From Albidovulum sp. (GTDB lineage: Bacteria; Pseudomonadota; Alphaproteobacteria; Rhodobacterales; Rhodobacteraceae), in contig JAUQYB010000110.1 of NCBI GenBank assembly GCA_030837825.1, forward strand, positions 49,528 to 113,527: DNA of 64,000 nucleotides, given 5' to 3'. A program made the translations under genes and the position numbers. The first letter of the stretch is position 1. Each line of letters begins with the position of its first letter. Under the pieces are notes generated by a model. The model searched no databases. It was not told the origin of the DNA and saw only the letters and a program-made list of their open reading frames with translations. Below are positions 9,317 to 18,352 of the stretch, in pieces.

Positions 9317-11136
9317 CAGAATGCCTGTCCGATGCCGACGTAGATCTGCACGCCGTCGCCCGTAGCCCCAGCGACGGGCATCGCCACGTCAAGCCGGATC
9401 GGCCCGATGCCGGTGTTGTAGCGCAGCCCGAGTCCGGCGCCGGAATGCCACTGGCTGGCGCCGCCGAACAGCTCGTCGATGCTGATGAGTCCCACATCGT
9501 AGAAAGCCACGGCCCCGATCGTGTCAGTGATCGTGGCGCGGAACTCCGCCGAGGCCCCCGCGAAACTCAGGCCACCGGTCTGCACCGTGAGCCCCGCCGA
9601 CCGCGCGAGCGGCACGCCGAGCGATTGGTAGGGCTGGCCCCGGACCGTTCCGCCGCCGCCCGACCAGAAGCGGAACTCGGTAGGCGTGTGGGGAAGGTCG
9701 GGCCCGATGACGGTTCCGAGCTGCAGCCGCCCGGCCAGGACGAACCGGTCATCCGCGCCGAAGGCGCGATAGGCGCGTGCATCGGCCTTGACGTAACCGC
9801 CCGAACCGGCTGCGGCGAAGCCCGAAAACGGGGTCAGGTCGGCATCAAGATAGAGGCCGCGGCGCGCGTCGGCCGGATTGTCCCGGCTGTCCCAGGTAAG
9901 GCTGACCGGCAGCGCCAGAACGCGGTAGTCGGTCGTGCCGCCGGCGTCGCTCACCGATTCCGCGAAATAGCGGATCCCCGCCTCGGCCGAGAAATGGTCG
10001 CCGAATTCCCGGGTCAGGCCGAAAGTCAGTTCCTGCCTTTCGACCGTCTGGTCGAGCACCTCTTCGCGCGAGGCGCGCAGGCCGGCGAAGGCGGTGGCGT
10101 CGGTGATCGGGGTTGCCGGACGGTCGATCCGGACGCCGAGGTCATAGCCGATCTCGCTGCCCTGCCCGCCGATCTGCGTCACCGCCGCGTCGGCGCGCAG
10201 CCTTTCGGCCCCGCCGAAGAGATTGCGGTGCAGCCAGTAGCCCGACAGGTTGAGCCCCTCGGAGCTTGCCACCTCGGCCCCGAAGCCGAACCGGCGCAGC
10301 TTTTCCTCGTCGAGCACGAGGTCGATGTCGAGGGTGTTGCCGGGGCCAAGCGCTTCCGCTTCTGTCAGCGCGACGGTGCGGAAGACGCCGGTCCGCCGGA
10401 GCCGGGTTGCCACCTTGTCGAGCTTGGCCGGGTCGAAGATCTCGCCGGTCGGATAGCCCGCGATCTTGAGGATGCGCTGCAACCGCATCCGTTCGTAGCC
10501 CGAAACCTTCAGCGCACCGAAACGCACCTCCGGCCCCGGCTCCAGCAGGATTTCGGAACCGATGGTCGTGGCTGCGTGATCCGCGACGATGGACTGGCCG
10601 GTCACCCGCGCCTTGGCGTGGCCGATGGCACGCCAACCCTGAACCCCCGCATCGGCGGCGTCGACGATGGCCGTCGAGTAGGCCGGCTTGGTGTCGCCAT
10701 AGGTGGGCGGCAGCCTGGTGCCGCGCGCATAGGGTTTCATCCTCGCCTTGGAAAAGTGGAACAGCGGGCCCGGCATGACGGTGATCTCCACCTCCCGGAT
10801 CGTTTCGGGCATGTCGAGCGGCGCGATCTCCGCCGCCTCGCGCCCGTCGATCCGGATGGTGATCACCCCGGAATAGTAGCCCTCGGCATAAAGCGCGCCG
10901 ATCAGCCGCGCGTAGTCGGCCCGGGCGGCGGCAAAGATCGTCTGGCTGTCGGTCGTCCTGTCCTGCTCGGCCGCGACGGTGAGCGATGCCGCCCGGAGCC
11001 GGTCGAGCAGCGGTTTCTCGACGCCCGGCGCGGTCAGGCTGACGCGGTCGAGCGCAAAAGCCGCGGCGGAGAAAAGAAGCGGTGCCAGGAGCGCCACGGC
11101 GCCCGCACGGATTCCCTTCCATCCTGCCCGCGTCAC
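9316..11136 (-). CDS. tamA: Outer-membrane assembly factor TamA (Omp85 family)
   Basis: About 606 residues. A signal peptide (ending SAAAFA) is followed by three POTRA-like repeats in roughly the first 250 residues, then a 16-strand Omp85 beta-barrel. The barrel has the conserved FRFWSGGGGTVRGQPYQSLG loop region and ends in QIYVGIGQAF, a C-terminal Phe of the type recognised by the BAM machinery. I prefer GTG11136, because it gives a normal signal peptide and has GGGGG 8 nt upstream. A TTG at 11184 would add 16 residues and is preceded by no better site. Confidence 0.9.
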   Translation of the reverse strand: MTRAGWKGIRAGAVALLAPLLFSAAAFALDRVSLTAPGVEKPLLDRLRAASLTVAAEQDRTTDSQTIFAAARADYARLIGALYAEGYYSGVITIRIDGREAAEIAPLDMPETIREVEITVMPGPLFHFSKARMKPYARGTRLPPTYGDTKPAYSTAIVDAADAGVQGWRAIGHAKARVTGQSIVADHAATTIGSEILLEPGPEVRFGALKVSGYERMRLQRILKIAGYPTGEIFDPAKLDKVATRLRRTGVFRTVALTEAEALGPGNTLDIDLVLDEEKLRRFGFGAEVASSEGLNLSGYWLHRNLFGGAERLRADAAVTQIGGQGSEIGYDLGVRIDRPATPITDATAFAGLRASREEVLDQTVERQELTFGLTREFGDHFSAEAGIRYFAESVSDAGGTTDYRVLALPVSLTWDSRDNPADARRGLYLDADLTPFSGFAAAGSGGYVKADARAYRAFGADDRFVLAGRLQLGTVIGPDLPHTPTEFRFWSGGGGTVRGQPYQSLGVPLARSAGLTVQTGGLSFAGASAEFRATITDTIGAVAFYDVGLISIDELFGGASQWHSGAGLGLRYNTGIGPIRLDVAMPVAGATGDGVQIYVGIGQAF

Positions 11137-11293
11137 CCGGTTGACCCCCGAACCAGCACTTCCACCTCCAAACCTCGCATTCAATCTGCGGAAATGCCAG
11201 TGGTTGGCGCGACCTTGTGAACGGCGTGGCGCCCAGTCGCCGGGTCCGGCGCGGCCGCCGTCAGACTGCGGCGTGCGGCCGGTCCATGATCCG

Positions 11294-11824
11294 TCAGGCG
11301 GCGCGGAAGATGCGGTGGCGGTGCTCGGCGAGATAGATCCTCAGCCAGGGCGTGAAACGCCCGGGCGTGGCCGCCACCTCGGCCTGAAGGTCGGAAAGCG
11401 CGATCCAGCGCACCGCCATCACCTCGGCGGGGTTCGGCTCCAGACGAAGGCCGGCGGGCGCGTCGGCGGTGAAGATGTCGACGACCTCGTGCTCGGTCAT
11501 CCCGCCGCCCACGTCGGCGCGGTATTCGACCGTTTCGGCGAAGACCGGCGCCACACCGGTCATGCCGAGTTCCTCGCGCAGGCGGCGGATAGCGCAATCA
11601 CCGCTCGCCTCGTTCCAGTGCGGATGGGTGCAGCAGGTATTCGCCCAGAGGCCGGGCGTGTGGTACTTGCCGAGCGCCCGGCGCTGGATCAGCACGCGTT
11701 CGCCCTCCAGCACGAACACCGACACCGCTTTGTGCCGGCGCCCTTCAAGATGCACGGTGAGCTTGTCGAAGGGGACGAGCCGCCCTTCGATCCAGGTCGG
11801 GATGAGATCGGTCGCGGTGGTCAC
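11294..11824 (-). CDS. idi: Isopentenyl-diphosphate delta-isomerase, type I
   Basis: A 176-residue Nudix-fold enzyme that interconverts isopentenyl and dimethylallyl diphosphate for isoprenoid synthesis (quinones, carotenoids). The catalytic-cysteine motif is WANTCCTHPHW (Cys64/65), with a Nudix-like RRLREELGM and the metal/catalytic pair Glu111/Glu113 in MTEHEVVDIF. It starts with GTG, overlapping the secB stop as GTGA, so it is probably translated together with secB. About 150 bp separate it from the downstream tamA start, and I see nothing recognisable in that gap. Confidence 0.93.
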   Translation of the reverse strand: MTTATDLIPTWIEGRLVPFDKLTVHLEGRRHKAVSVFVLEGERVLIQRRALGKYHTPGLWANTCCTHPHWNEASGDCAIRRLREELGMTGVAPVFAETVEYRADVGGGMTEHEVVDIFTADAPAGLRLEPNPAEVMAVRWIALSDLQAEVAATPGRFTPWLRIYLAEHRHRIFRAA

Positions 11825-12324
11825 GACACCTGCGGCGCCTGCGCCTGGGCGCGGCGGGAAAGCTCCTGGCGGTAGAGGCTCAGGTAATCCACCGTGTCGA
11901 TGTTCAGGGGCGGGAAGCCGCCGTCGCGGGTCACGTCAGAGATGATCCGGCGGATGAACGGAAACACCATCCGCGGGCATTCGATCAGCAGGAACGGGTG
12001 CAACTGCTCTTCGGGCACGCCTTCGATGTGGAACACCGCGCCGTAGTCCAGTTCCAGCAGGAACAGCGGCGACTGGTCCGCCTTGTTCTTCGACGTCACG
12101 CGGAACTTGTTGATGACTTCGTACTGGTTCTCGGCCGCGCGCTTGCGGGCATCGAGGCTTACCTGCACCTGGATGTCGGGCTGCACCTCGGCATTGGTGA
12201 TGCCCTTCTGGGCGACGATGTTCTCGAACGACAGGTCGCGGACATACTGGCCCAGCACCTGCATCCTGACCTGCGGCGCCTCCGGCTGCGCGGCTCCATT
12301 GTTTCCGTTGCCGTTGTCGGCCAT
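11821..12324 (-). CDS. secB: Protein-export chaperone SecB
   Basis: A 167-residue cytosolic tetrameric chaperone that keeps preproteins unfolded and hands them to SecA. Family motifs are visible: QVLGQYVRDLSFENI at the N-terminus, the beta-strand block VINKFRVTSKNKADQSPLFLLELDYGAVF, and LLIECPRMVFPFIRRIISDVTRDGGFPPL with the conserved GGFPPL. The acidic, Asn/Gly-rich first 15 residues are normal for alphaproteobacterial SecB. It begins the secB-idi pair. Confidence 0.95.
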   Translation of the reverse strand: MADNGNGNNGAAQPEAPQVRMQVLGQYVRDLSFENIVAQKGITNAEVQPDIQVQVSLDARKRAAENQYEVINKFRVTSKNKADQSPLFLLELDYGAVFHIEGVPEEQLHPFLLIECPRMVFPFIRRIISDVTRDGGFPPLNIDTVDYLSLYRQELSRRAQAQAPQVS

Positions 12325-12394
12325 GTCTCACTCTCCCAAGGAAATCCGGTTGCGGCGGGGTTTAGCACCTTGCGGCGCCCGTCTCAATGCCGGC

Positions 12395-12871
12395 TCAATG
12401 CCGCGTCCAGCCCGAGGGCCGACGCGGCAGTTCGCCGGGCTCCACCTCCTGGAACTCGCCATCGATCACCTCGGGCCGCCAGGGCTCGTGCCGGGGCGGC
12501 ATCCGGTCCGCGGCGAACCCCGCCACCCGCACCTGCGCCCCAAGCCGGCGCAGAATCGTCCGCCGCACCGGCGGAACCAGAAGCAATAGGCCCAGCGCGT
12601 CGGTGAAGAAGCCCGGAACCAGCAGGAGCACGCCGGCCAGCACGATCAGCGCCCCGTGTCCGAGCGGTTCGGCCGGATTGCCGGGGCCGTTCAGCGCAGC
12701 GCGGAGCCGGGCCGTGGCCCGGATTCCCTGCATCCGGATGACCCAGAGCCCCGCCATCGCCGCAAGAAGCACCAGCGCAAGCGTGGGCCACAGGCCGATC
12801 AGCCCGCCCGCCTCGATGAACAGCCCGATCTCGATCAGCGGAATCGCGATCAGCGCCACGAGAAGCCACAT
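12395..12871 (-). CDS. fxsA: FxsA family membrane protein
   Basis: 158 residues with several hydrophobic segments in the first 110 (LLVALIAIPLIEIGLFIEAGGLIGLWPTL, then GALIVLAGVLLLVPGFFTDALGLLLLVPPVR) and a polar tail. The LVPGFFTDxLGLLLLxPPxR motif is diagnostic of FxsA. In E. coli, FxsA overexpression relieves phage T7 exclusion by F plasmid PifA; the normal function is unknown. It diverges from timA. Confidence 0.88.
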   Translation of the reverse strand: MWLLVALIAIPLIEIGLFIEAGGLIGLWPTLALVLLAAMAGLWVIRMQGIRATARLRAALNGPGNPAEPLGHGALIVLAGVLLLVPGFFTDALGLLLLVPPVRRTILRRLGAQVRVAGFAADRMPPRHEPWRPEVIDGEFQEVEPGELPRRPSGWTRH

Positions 12872-12900
12872 GACATGTCCTTTCCGGGGCCGATGTGGAC

Positions 12901-12928
12901 TTGACCCCACCCGTGACTTACATAAGTG
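12901..12928 (+). promoter_or_regulatory. Candidate promoter for the timA-mltA-smr operon
   Basis: TTGACC (12901-12906) is followed after 16 nt by TAAGTG, about 60 bp upstream of timA. The spacer contains ACTTacatAAGT, a 4-bp inverted repeat flanked by C-rich and G-rich runs. The same DNA could serve the divergent fxsA promoter. The prediction is by eye only. Confidence 0.4.
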
Positions 12929-12989
12929 GGGTGGGAGCGAGTTACCAACCCCCGCCGCGCCATGTTGCGGCACGAAAGGCCGTCTGCCG

Positions 12990-13646
12990 ATGACCAATGC
13001 CGTGATCCAGCTTCTCGTCCTCGCCGCGATCGCGATCTTCCTGATCCTGCGTCTGAGGAATGTCCTTGGCAGCCGCGAGGGTTTCGAGAAGCCGGTCGCG
13101 CCGACGCGCCTTCCCGAAGAACGCAAGGGGCGGTTCGAGGTCATCGAGGGTGGTCCCGACCGCGATATCACCGACCATGTGCCCGAGGGCAGCGATGCCG
13201 CCCGGGCTCTTGCCGCGATGAAGCAGGCTGAACCCTCGTTTTCGGTGTCCGATTTCCTCACCGGGGCGCGGGGCGCCTACGAGATGATCCTGATGGCCTT
13301 CGAGAAGGGTGATCTGTCCAGGGTCCGGCCCTTCCTTTCCGCGGATGTCCATGACGCCTTTTCCGAGGTCGTGGCCGCGCGTGCGGCACGCGGGCTGACG
13401 GTTGCGGCAGAATTCCTCGGCATCCGCGAGGTTTCGCTGCAGGACGCCGAGTTTGACCACGCCACCAGCGAGGGCGAGGTCACCGTCCGCTTCGCGAGCG
13501 AACTGACCTCGGTCGCCCGCAACGCCGCGGGCGAGGTTGTCGAGGGCGATCCGAAGGAGGTCCGGCGCCAGCGCGACGTGTGGACCTTCGCGCGCAAGAT
13601 GGGGTCGAACGACCCGAACTGGCAGCTCGTCGCGACCGGCGGGTGA
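12990..13646 (+). CDS. timA: Tim44/TimA family inner-membrane adaptor
   Basis: 218 residues. One N-terminal membrane helix (residues 5-22, VIQLLVLAAIAIFLILRL) is followed by a short linker and a Tim44-like domain (about 85-215, with FLTGARGAYEMILMAFEKGDLSRVRPFL). Mitochondrial Tim44 tethers Hsp70 at the import channel. Bacterial homologues such as Caulobacter TimA are membrane-anchored but their role is poorly defined. ATG12990 gives the complete membrane helix. It is followed three bases later by mltA, as in many alphaproteobacteria. Confidence 0.85.
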   Translation: MTNAVIQLLVLAAIAIFLILRLRNVLGSREGFEKPVAPTRLPEERKGRFEVIEGGPDRDITDHVPEGSDAARALAAMKQAEPSFSVSDFLTGARGAYEMILMAFEKGDLSRVRPFLSADVHDAFSEVVAARAARGLTVAAEFLGIREVSLQDAEFDHATSEGEVTVRFASELTSVARNAAGEVVEGDPKEVRRQRDVWTFARKMGSNDPNWQLVATGG

Positions 13647-13649
13647 GCC

Positions 13650-14564
13650 GTGGCGGCGCGGCGGCTTGCGTTCCGCGCGCTTTCCGGCTGGGCTGCGGAC
13701 GACCATGCGGCGGCATTTTCCGTCTATGAGGCGTCGGTCGAAGCGCTTCCGCCGGAATGGCCGCGCCCCGATGGCACCGCGGCACGCACCTTTTTCGAAA
13801 GCCGTTTCACGCCTGTCCGGATCGGCAGCGGGCCCGCGCTCGTGACCGGCTACTACGAGCCCGAGATCCCAGGTGCGCTCGAGCGCGGCGATGTCTTCCG
13901 CCATCCGCTTCACGCAGCACCCGAGGAGATGCCGGCCGGAGGCTGGTTCAGCCGCGCCGAGATTCTGGCGGGCGATCTCCTGTCGGGGCGCGAACTCGTC
14001 TGGCTCGAGAGCCCGGTCGAGGCATTTCTGGCGCAGGTCCAGGGTTCCGTCCGCGTCCGCCTGCGTGACGGCACCATCCGCCGGTTCGGCTTCGCCGGAA
14101 AGAACGGCCATCCCTACCGTTCGATCGGCGCGGAACTGATCCGCCGGGGCGAGGTGCCTGAGACGACAATGTCGGCGGGGGCGATCCGCGACTGGTGCGC
14201 GCGCCGCCCAGAGGCCGTCACGGATCTTCTGAACCACAACCCCTCCTATGTGTTTTTTCGCCCGATCGACCTGGCGGCGGACAGGGGGCCGCTCGGCGCG
14301 ATGGGGTTTCCACTCACGCCCGGGCGGAGTGTCGCCGTCGATCCGGCGCATGTGCCCCTCGGGGCGCCGGTCTGGCTGGAGGCTGGCGCGGTGCGCGTGC
14401 TGGCCATTGCCCAGGACACCGGGAGCGCGATCACCGGTCCGGGGCGCGCCGACCTTTTCTGCGGCTCGGGGCGCGACGCGGGGGAAGTGGCCGGGGCGAT
14501 GCGCCTTTCCGGCCGGCTGGTCGCGCTTCTGCCCGATGCCATCGCCGGCACGGTGTCGCCGTGA
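13650..14564 (+). CDS. mltA: MltA-family lytic murein transglycosylase, without visible signal peptide
   Basis: 304 residues with both halves of the MltA double-psi barrel: VTGYYEPEIPGALE, then NPSYVFFRP near 190-198, and the catalytic 3D-type motif AIAQDTGSAITGPGRADLF near 264-282. The second Asp of DTGSAI is the likely acid. Such enzymes cleave glycan strands to 1,6-anhydro-MurNAc in the periplasm. The GTG at 13650 is only one codon after an in-frame stop (the timA TGA), so no longer N-terminus exists, and MAARRLAFRALSGWAADD is not a signal peptide. Either export uses another route, or the annotation hides a frameshift around 13640. The 3' end overlaps the next gene by GTGA. Confidence 0.85.
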   Translation: MAARRLAFRALSGWAADDHAAAFSVYEASVEALPPEWPRPDGTAARTFFESRFTPVRIGSGPALVTGYYEPEIPGALERGDVFRHPLHAAPEEMPAGGWFSRAEILAGDLLSGRELVWLESPVEAFLAQVQGSVRVRLRDGTIRRFGFAGKNGHPYRSIGAELIRRGEVPETTMSAGAIRDWCARRPEAVTDLLNHNPSYVFFRPIDLAADRGPLGAMGFPLTPGRSVAVDPAHVPLGAPVWLEAGAVRVLAIAQDTGSAITGPGRADLFCGSGRDAGEVAGAMRLSGRLVALLPDAIAGTVSP

Positions 14565-15148
14565 CCCGCCGCCGCGGCCTCAGCGCCGAAGAGCGTGATC
14601 TGTGGGACAAGGTCGCCGCCTCGGCACGGCCGATGCGGCCCCGCCGCCCCCTTCCTGCGGCGCAAGAACACGCCCCGAAAGCCAGGCCGCACACCCCGAA
14701 ACCGGGGCCCGGGGACTTCCATCTCGGTCATCTCGCACGGCCCCTGACCGCGGTCCACGACCTCGCCCCCACGATCGAGGAGCGCCTTGCCAGCCTGCCG
14801 CTCCGGATGGACCGGCGGACGCACCAGCAACTGACGCGCGGTAAGCTTGCCCCCGAGGCGCGGATAGATCTTCACGGAATGACCCTGGCCGAGGCGCATC
14901 CGGAGCTGATCCGCTTCGTCCTGAAGGCCCATGCTGCGGGAAAACGGCTGATCCTCGTCATCACCGGCAAGGGCAAGCGCGCCGACGAACACGGGCCCAT
15001 CCCGCAGCGGATCGGGGTGCTGCGCCATCAGGTGCCGCACTGGCTTGGCCAGCCGCCCCTGGGCGCGGTCGTCCAGCAGATAGCGCCCGCACATCTCAAG
15101 CACGGCGGCGCCGGCGCCTGCTACGTCTACCTGCGCCGTCCCCGCTAG
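14561..15148 (+). CDS. Smr/MutS2-type domain protein
   Basis: 195 residues. A basic, proline-rich N-terminal half is followed by a C-terminal Smr domain (about 100-190) with the hallmark DLHGMTLAEAH and the VITGKG strand-turn. Stand-alone Smr proteins are nucleases or nucleic-acid-binding proteins; some cleave mRNA at stalled ribosomes. It starts GTG, overlapping the mltA stop. Its TAG stop lies inside the CTAG shared with the converging hydrolase gene. Confidence 0.86.
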   Translation: MTRRRGLSAEERDLWDKVAASARPMRPRRPLPAAQEHAPKARPHTPKPGPGDFHLGHLARPLTAVHDLAPTIEERLASLPLRMDRRTHQQLTRGKLAPEARIDLHGMTLAEAHPELIRFVLKAHAAGKRLILVITGKGKRADEHGPIPQRIGVLRHQVPHWLGQPPLGAVVQQIAPAHLKHGGAGACYVYLRRPR

Positions 15149-16266
15149 CGTTGCAGTCCCGAAATCGCCGCCACGGGATACAGCACGATCTGCGTCGCGC
15201 TCTGCACCGTCAGCACCGCGCCGGGCAGAAGGCCCCTCCGCGCCGATTGATCGGCGGCAAGAACCGTATCCACGTCAACGATGCGGCCCAGCAGCGCCAG
15301 CAGCGCGGGCGAGTTGCCGACGTTGAAATGCCCGGTGCCGGTCGAAAACGCCGTGGTATCCAGCAGCATCACGTCGAGGTCGCCCAGTTCCGCAGCATCC
15401 GTCAGGTTGCCCAGCCGGTCGGCCTCTCCGGTCAGCCTCGCCGAAAGCGCCAGCGCGCGGTCCTTGCGCGAGGTGAAGATGATGATCGGGTTGGCAAGCG
15501 GCCCGACGCGCCGCGCCTGCGCCCGGAACACGTCGATGTCGATGTCGGGCGAGATCAGCACGACCGCCTCGATCCGGTCCAGGATCGGCTGGTCGCCTTC
15601 GAGGGCGATCTGCCTCAAGGTTTCCATCGTCAGCGCGGCCCCCATCGAATGGGCGACGATCAGCACCCGTTCCGCGCCGGCCCCCTCGACCTCCCTGAGA
15701 AGCACTTCGAGCCCGTCTCGGGCGAACAGCGCGCTGTCGCGGTCATAGACATAGCCCAGCGCATGCGCCCGGGAAGGCCAGGAATAATGGACGAGCACGC
15801 CGGTCAGATCGAGGTCGTGCCCGAGCTGGGCAAGCCGGTAGGCGCCTTCGGCAAAGGTCGCATTGAAGCCGTGGACGAACACCACCGCCTCGCGCCGGCC
15901 GCGCCGCTCGCGGACGAGCGCATCTGCCAGGTCGTGCCGGAAAGCACGCGGTTCGGGATACTCGACCTCTTTCGTCGTGACGAAGTCGGTCAGCGGGTCG
16001 GGTTTGCGCCGCGGCGGGGTGAAGCGGATTTCGCCCGGCGCGCGCTTCGGCGGGACCGAGACGTCGAGCCGCACGAACCGTGTGACCTCGCTCCGTGCCC
16101 GGCCAAAGTCCTCGCGCCGGTCGGGGACCTCGCCGCGCGTCGTGCCGATGAACACCGTCTCGACGGTGCCGATGCGCGCCGCCGCCGGATCGACCCGGAT
16201 CTCGCCACGCGGCTCGCAGGCCGCGAGGCTGAGGCAGATCGCCGCTATGCCGAAGGTCCGCCGCAT
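15145..16266 (-). CDS. Alpha/beta-hydrolase lipoprotein (DUF900 family)
   Basis: 373 residues beginning with a lipoprotein signal (MRRTFGIAAICLSLAAC, lipobox LAAC with Cys17), so the protein should be membrane-anchored by lipidation. The DUF900 alpha/beta-hydrolase fold is clear: VVFVHGFNATFAEGAYR (oxyanion strand), VHYSWPSRA, the nucleophile elbow LIVAHSMGAALTMETL, and the acid/His region with TGHFNVGNSP. It is probably an esterase of unknown substrate. The gene converges on the smr gene with overlapping stops and stands about 60 bp upstream-facing from hslU's 3' end. Confidence 0.85.
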   Translation of the reverse strand: MRRTFGIAAICLSLAACEPRGEIRVDPAAARIGTVETVFIGTTRGEVPDRREDFGRARSEVTRFVRLDVSVPPKRAPGEIRFTPPRRKPDPLTDFVTTKEVEYPEPRAFRHDLADALVRERRGRREAVVFVHGFNATFAEGAYRLAQLGHDLDLTGVLVHYSWPSRAHALGYVYDRDSALFARDGLEVLLREVEGAGAERVLIVAHSMGAALTMETLRQIALEGDQPILDRIEAVVLISPDIDIDVFRAQARRVGPLANPIIIFTSRKDRALALSARLTGEADRLGNLTDAAELGDLDVMLLDTTAFSTGTGHFNVGNSPALLALLGRIVDVDTVLAADQSARRGLLPGAVLTVQSATQIVLYPVAAISGLQR

Positions 16267-16324
16267 CCTGCACCACTGTCCGCTGTGCCCTGCTTAGCCC
16301 AACCCCGGCGGCCGTGCCAGCGAC

Positions 16325-17623
16325 TCAGAGCACGTATCTGCTGAGATCGGCCGAACGCGCCAGATCGCCGAGGTTCTTCTCGACGAAACCCGCGTCGACC
16401 GTCACCGTCTCGCCGGCGCGGTCGGGGGCCGCGAAGGAAAGCTCCTCGAAGACCCGTTCCATCACGGTGTAGAGCCTTCGCGCGCCGATGTTCTCCACGC
16501 TGCGGTTGACTTCGGCCGCGATCCCGGCCAGCGCGGCGACCCCGTCAGGGGTGAAGGTGACCGTCACCTCCTCGGTCGCCATGAGCGCCGTATACTGCCG
16601 CGTCAGCGCATTGTCGGTTTCGGTCAGGATGCGGACGAAATCCTCTTCGGTCAGCGCCCTCAGCTCCACCCGGATCGGCAGCCGGCCCTGCAGCTCCGGC
16701 AGAAGGTCGGACGGCTTGGCGATGTGGAAGGCGCCGGAGGCGATGAAGAGGATGTGGTCAGTCTTCACCGGCCCGTATTTCGTCGAAACCGTGGTGCCCT
16801 CGATCAATGGCAGAAGGTCGCGCTGGACGCCCTCGCGGCTGACGTCCGCGCCGCGCGTTTCTGCCCGGGCGCAGATCTTGTCGATCTCGTCGAGAAAGAC
16901 GATGCCGTTCTCCTGCACCGCCTCCAGCGCCGCGGCCTTCACCGCCTCGTCGTCCAGAAGCTTGTCGGCCTCTTCCTGGATCAGCAGCTCGTAGCTTTCG
17001 GCCACCGTCATCCGCTTGCGCACCCGGCGGCCGCCGAACGCCTTGCCGAAAATGTCGCCGAGATTCATCATCCCCATGCCCGGCTGGCCCGGAAGCTCGA
17101 ACGGCATCTGCGGCGCGCTCTCGGCGACCTCGAGCTCGATCATCGTGCTGTCCAGTTCGCCCTTCTTCAGCCGGTTGCGGAACATCTCGCGGGTCTGCTC
17201 GCGCGCATCCGCCCCAGCGATCGCCTCCACCACGCGGTCCTCGGCGGCCGTGTGGGCGCGCGCCTTGACCTCCTCGCGCATCCGCGCGCGGGTTTCGATC
17301 ATCGCGGCATCGGCCAGATCGCGCACGATCTGTTCCACGTCGCGGCCGACATAGCCCACCTCGGTGAACTTGGTCGCCTCCACCTTCAGGAACGGCGCCC
17401 TGGCGAGCTTGGCCAGACGCCGCGAGATTTCGGTCTTGCCGACGCCGGTGGGGCCGATCATCAGGATGTTCTTCGGATAGACCTCCTCGCGGATGTCGTC
17501 GGCCAGTTGCTTCCGGCGCCAGCGGTTCCTCAGCGCCACCGCGACGGCGCGCTTGGCGTCCTTCTGGCCGATGATGAAGCGGTCAAGCTCGGATACGATC
17601 TCGCGCGGGGTGAGGTTGGTCAT
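16325..17623 (-). CDS. hslU: ATP-dependent protease ATPase subunit HslU (ClpY)
   Basis: 432 residues of the AAA+ unfoldase that feeds substrates to HslV. Walker A is GPTGVGKT at residues 57-64 and Walker B is [10 protein letters not shown]. The I-domain (about 110-230) is inserted between them; the GYVGRD pore motif is at about 91-96. The protein ends in SRYVL, the C-terminal tail that docks into HslV. hslV is on the same strand but lies 736 bp away beyond an antiparallel gene, so the two subunits are probably not on a single simple transcript. Confidence 0.96.
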   Translation of the reverse strand: MTNLTPREIVSELDRFIIGQKDAKRAVAVALRNRWRRKQLADDIREEVYPKNILMIGPTGVGKTEISRRLAKLARAPFLKVEATKFTEVGYVGRDVEQIVRDLADAAMIETRARMREEVKARAHTAAEDRVVEAIAGADAREQTREMFRNRLKKGELDSTMIELEVAESAPQMPFELPGQPGMGMMNLGDIFGKAFGGRRVRKRMTVAESYELLIQEEADKLLDDEAVKAAALEAVQENGIVFLDEIDKICARAETRGADVSREGVQRDLLPLIEGTTVSTKYGPVKTDHILFIASGAFHIAKPSDLLPELQGRLPIRVELRALTEEDFVRILTETDNALTRQYTALMATEEVTVTFTPDGVAALAGIAAEVNRSVENIGARRLYTVMERVFEELSFAAPDRAGETVTVDAGFVEKNLGDLARSADLSRYVL

Positions 17624-17749
17624 GGGGACTCCTGTCGTATTCCGGCATCACTTAAAGGCCGGGCGGGGCCGTTTCAACAAAGCGCTGGACCGGTGCGCGG
17701 GGTTGCGTCACAAACGTCGCCTTTTTCGCCGCAACCGGAGGATTCGGTC

Positions 17750-18352
17750 ATGTCTCCCGATGAGACGGCCCTGCGCATGATGCTGTCCCGTCGCGCGCTT
17801 GCCGCGCGGCTGGCCGCGGGCGCCGCAGCGATCGGGATCGCGGGGCGGGCCGGCGCGGCGGTGCCGGCACCGGACCCCGACCTGCGCGACGCGGCGTTGC
17901 GCGGGCTGGCGCTGGCCGATCTGCGCGGCGACCCGGTGGGTGCCGCCGCAGCCAGGGCGGCTGCCGCGCGGCTGGCCGAGGCCGACCCGGAGGGTGCGCT
18001 CCTTTACCGTCTCTACCGCAAGCTCGACGTGCGCCCCTCCGCCTACTGGCGCGAGGACGAACCGGCGGCGCGCAGGCCCGACCTGGCGGCCCTGCACGCG
18101 GCGATCAGGGCGTGCCAGCCGGTCGACTTCGGCTACACCGATCTTGGCGGCAACGAAACCGAACGCTCGGTCCTGCCGCTGGCTCTGGTCCACCCACCGC
18201 AGGGTGTGAAGCTTCTGGCCTGGAGCCTGGAAAGGGAGGACTTCCGGCAGTTCTTCGTCCGCTCGATGCGGAACCTTGCCGCCCTGCCCGGCGATTTCTC
18301 GGAAGAGCGGATGGCGCTTCTGGAAGGGCTTGTCGAAAAGGAAGGCGCCTGA
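17750..18352 (+). CDS. WYL-like domain protein with N-terminal export-like signal, between hslU and hslV
   Basis: 200 residues; not a named family I can assign with certainty. Residues 120-178 (FGYTDLGGNETERSVLPLAL, then LLAWSLEREDFRQFFVRSM) resemble the core of WYL ligand-binding domains, which normally sit behind a helix-turn-helix in cytosolic regulators. Here there is no HTH. Instead residues 10-38 read as a twin-Arg plus hydrophobic stretch (SRRALAARLAAGAAAIGIAG), a possible Tat or Sec signal. The start ATG17750 has GGAG 10 nt upstream. The gene is antiparallel to both hsl genes, and its last codons form a perfect palindrome with the end of hslV. Confidence 0.7.
   Translation: MSPDETALRMMLSRRALAARLAAGAAAIGIAGRAGAAVPAPDPDLRDAALRGLALADLRGDPVGAAAARAAAARLAEADPEGALLYRLYRKLDVRPSAYWREDEPAARRPDLAALHAAIRACQPVDFGYTDLGGNETERSVLPLALVHPPQGVKLLAWSLEREDFRQFFVRSMRNLAALPGDFSEERMALLEGLVEKEGA

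Noticed and set aside
6095..9343. Long open frame of 1082 codons on the plus strand
   Set aside because: It is the antisense shadow of tamB. It is rich in Arg/Gly/Ala with no domain and has no ribosome-binding site; the opposite frame has a signal peptide and family motifs.
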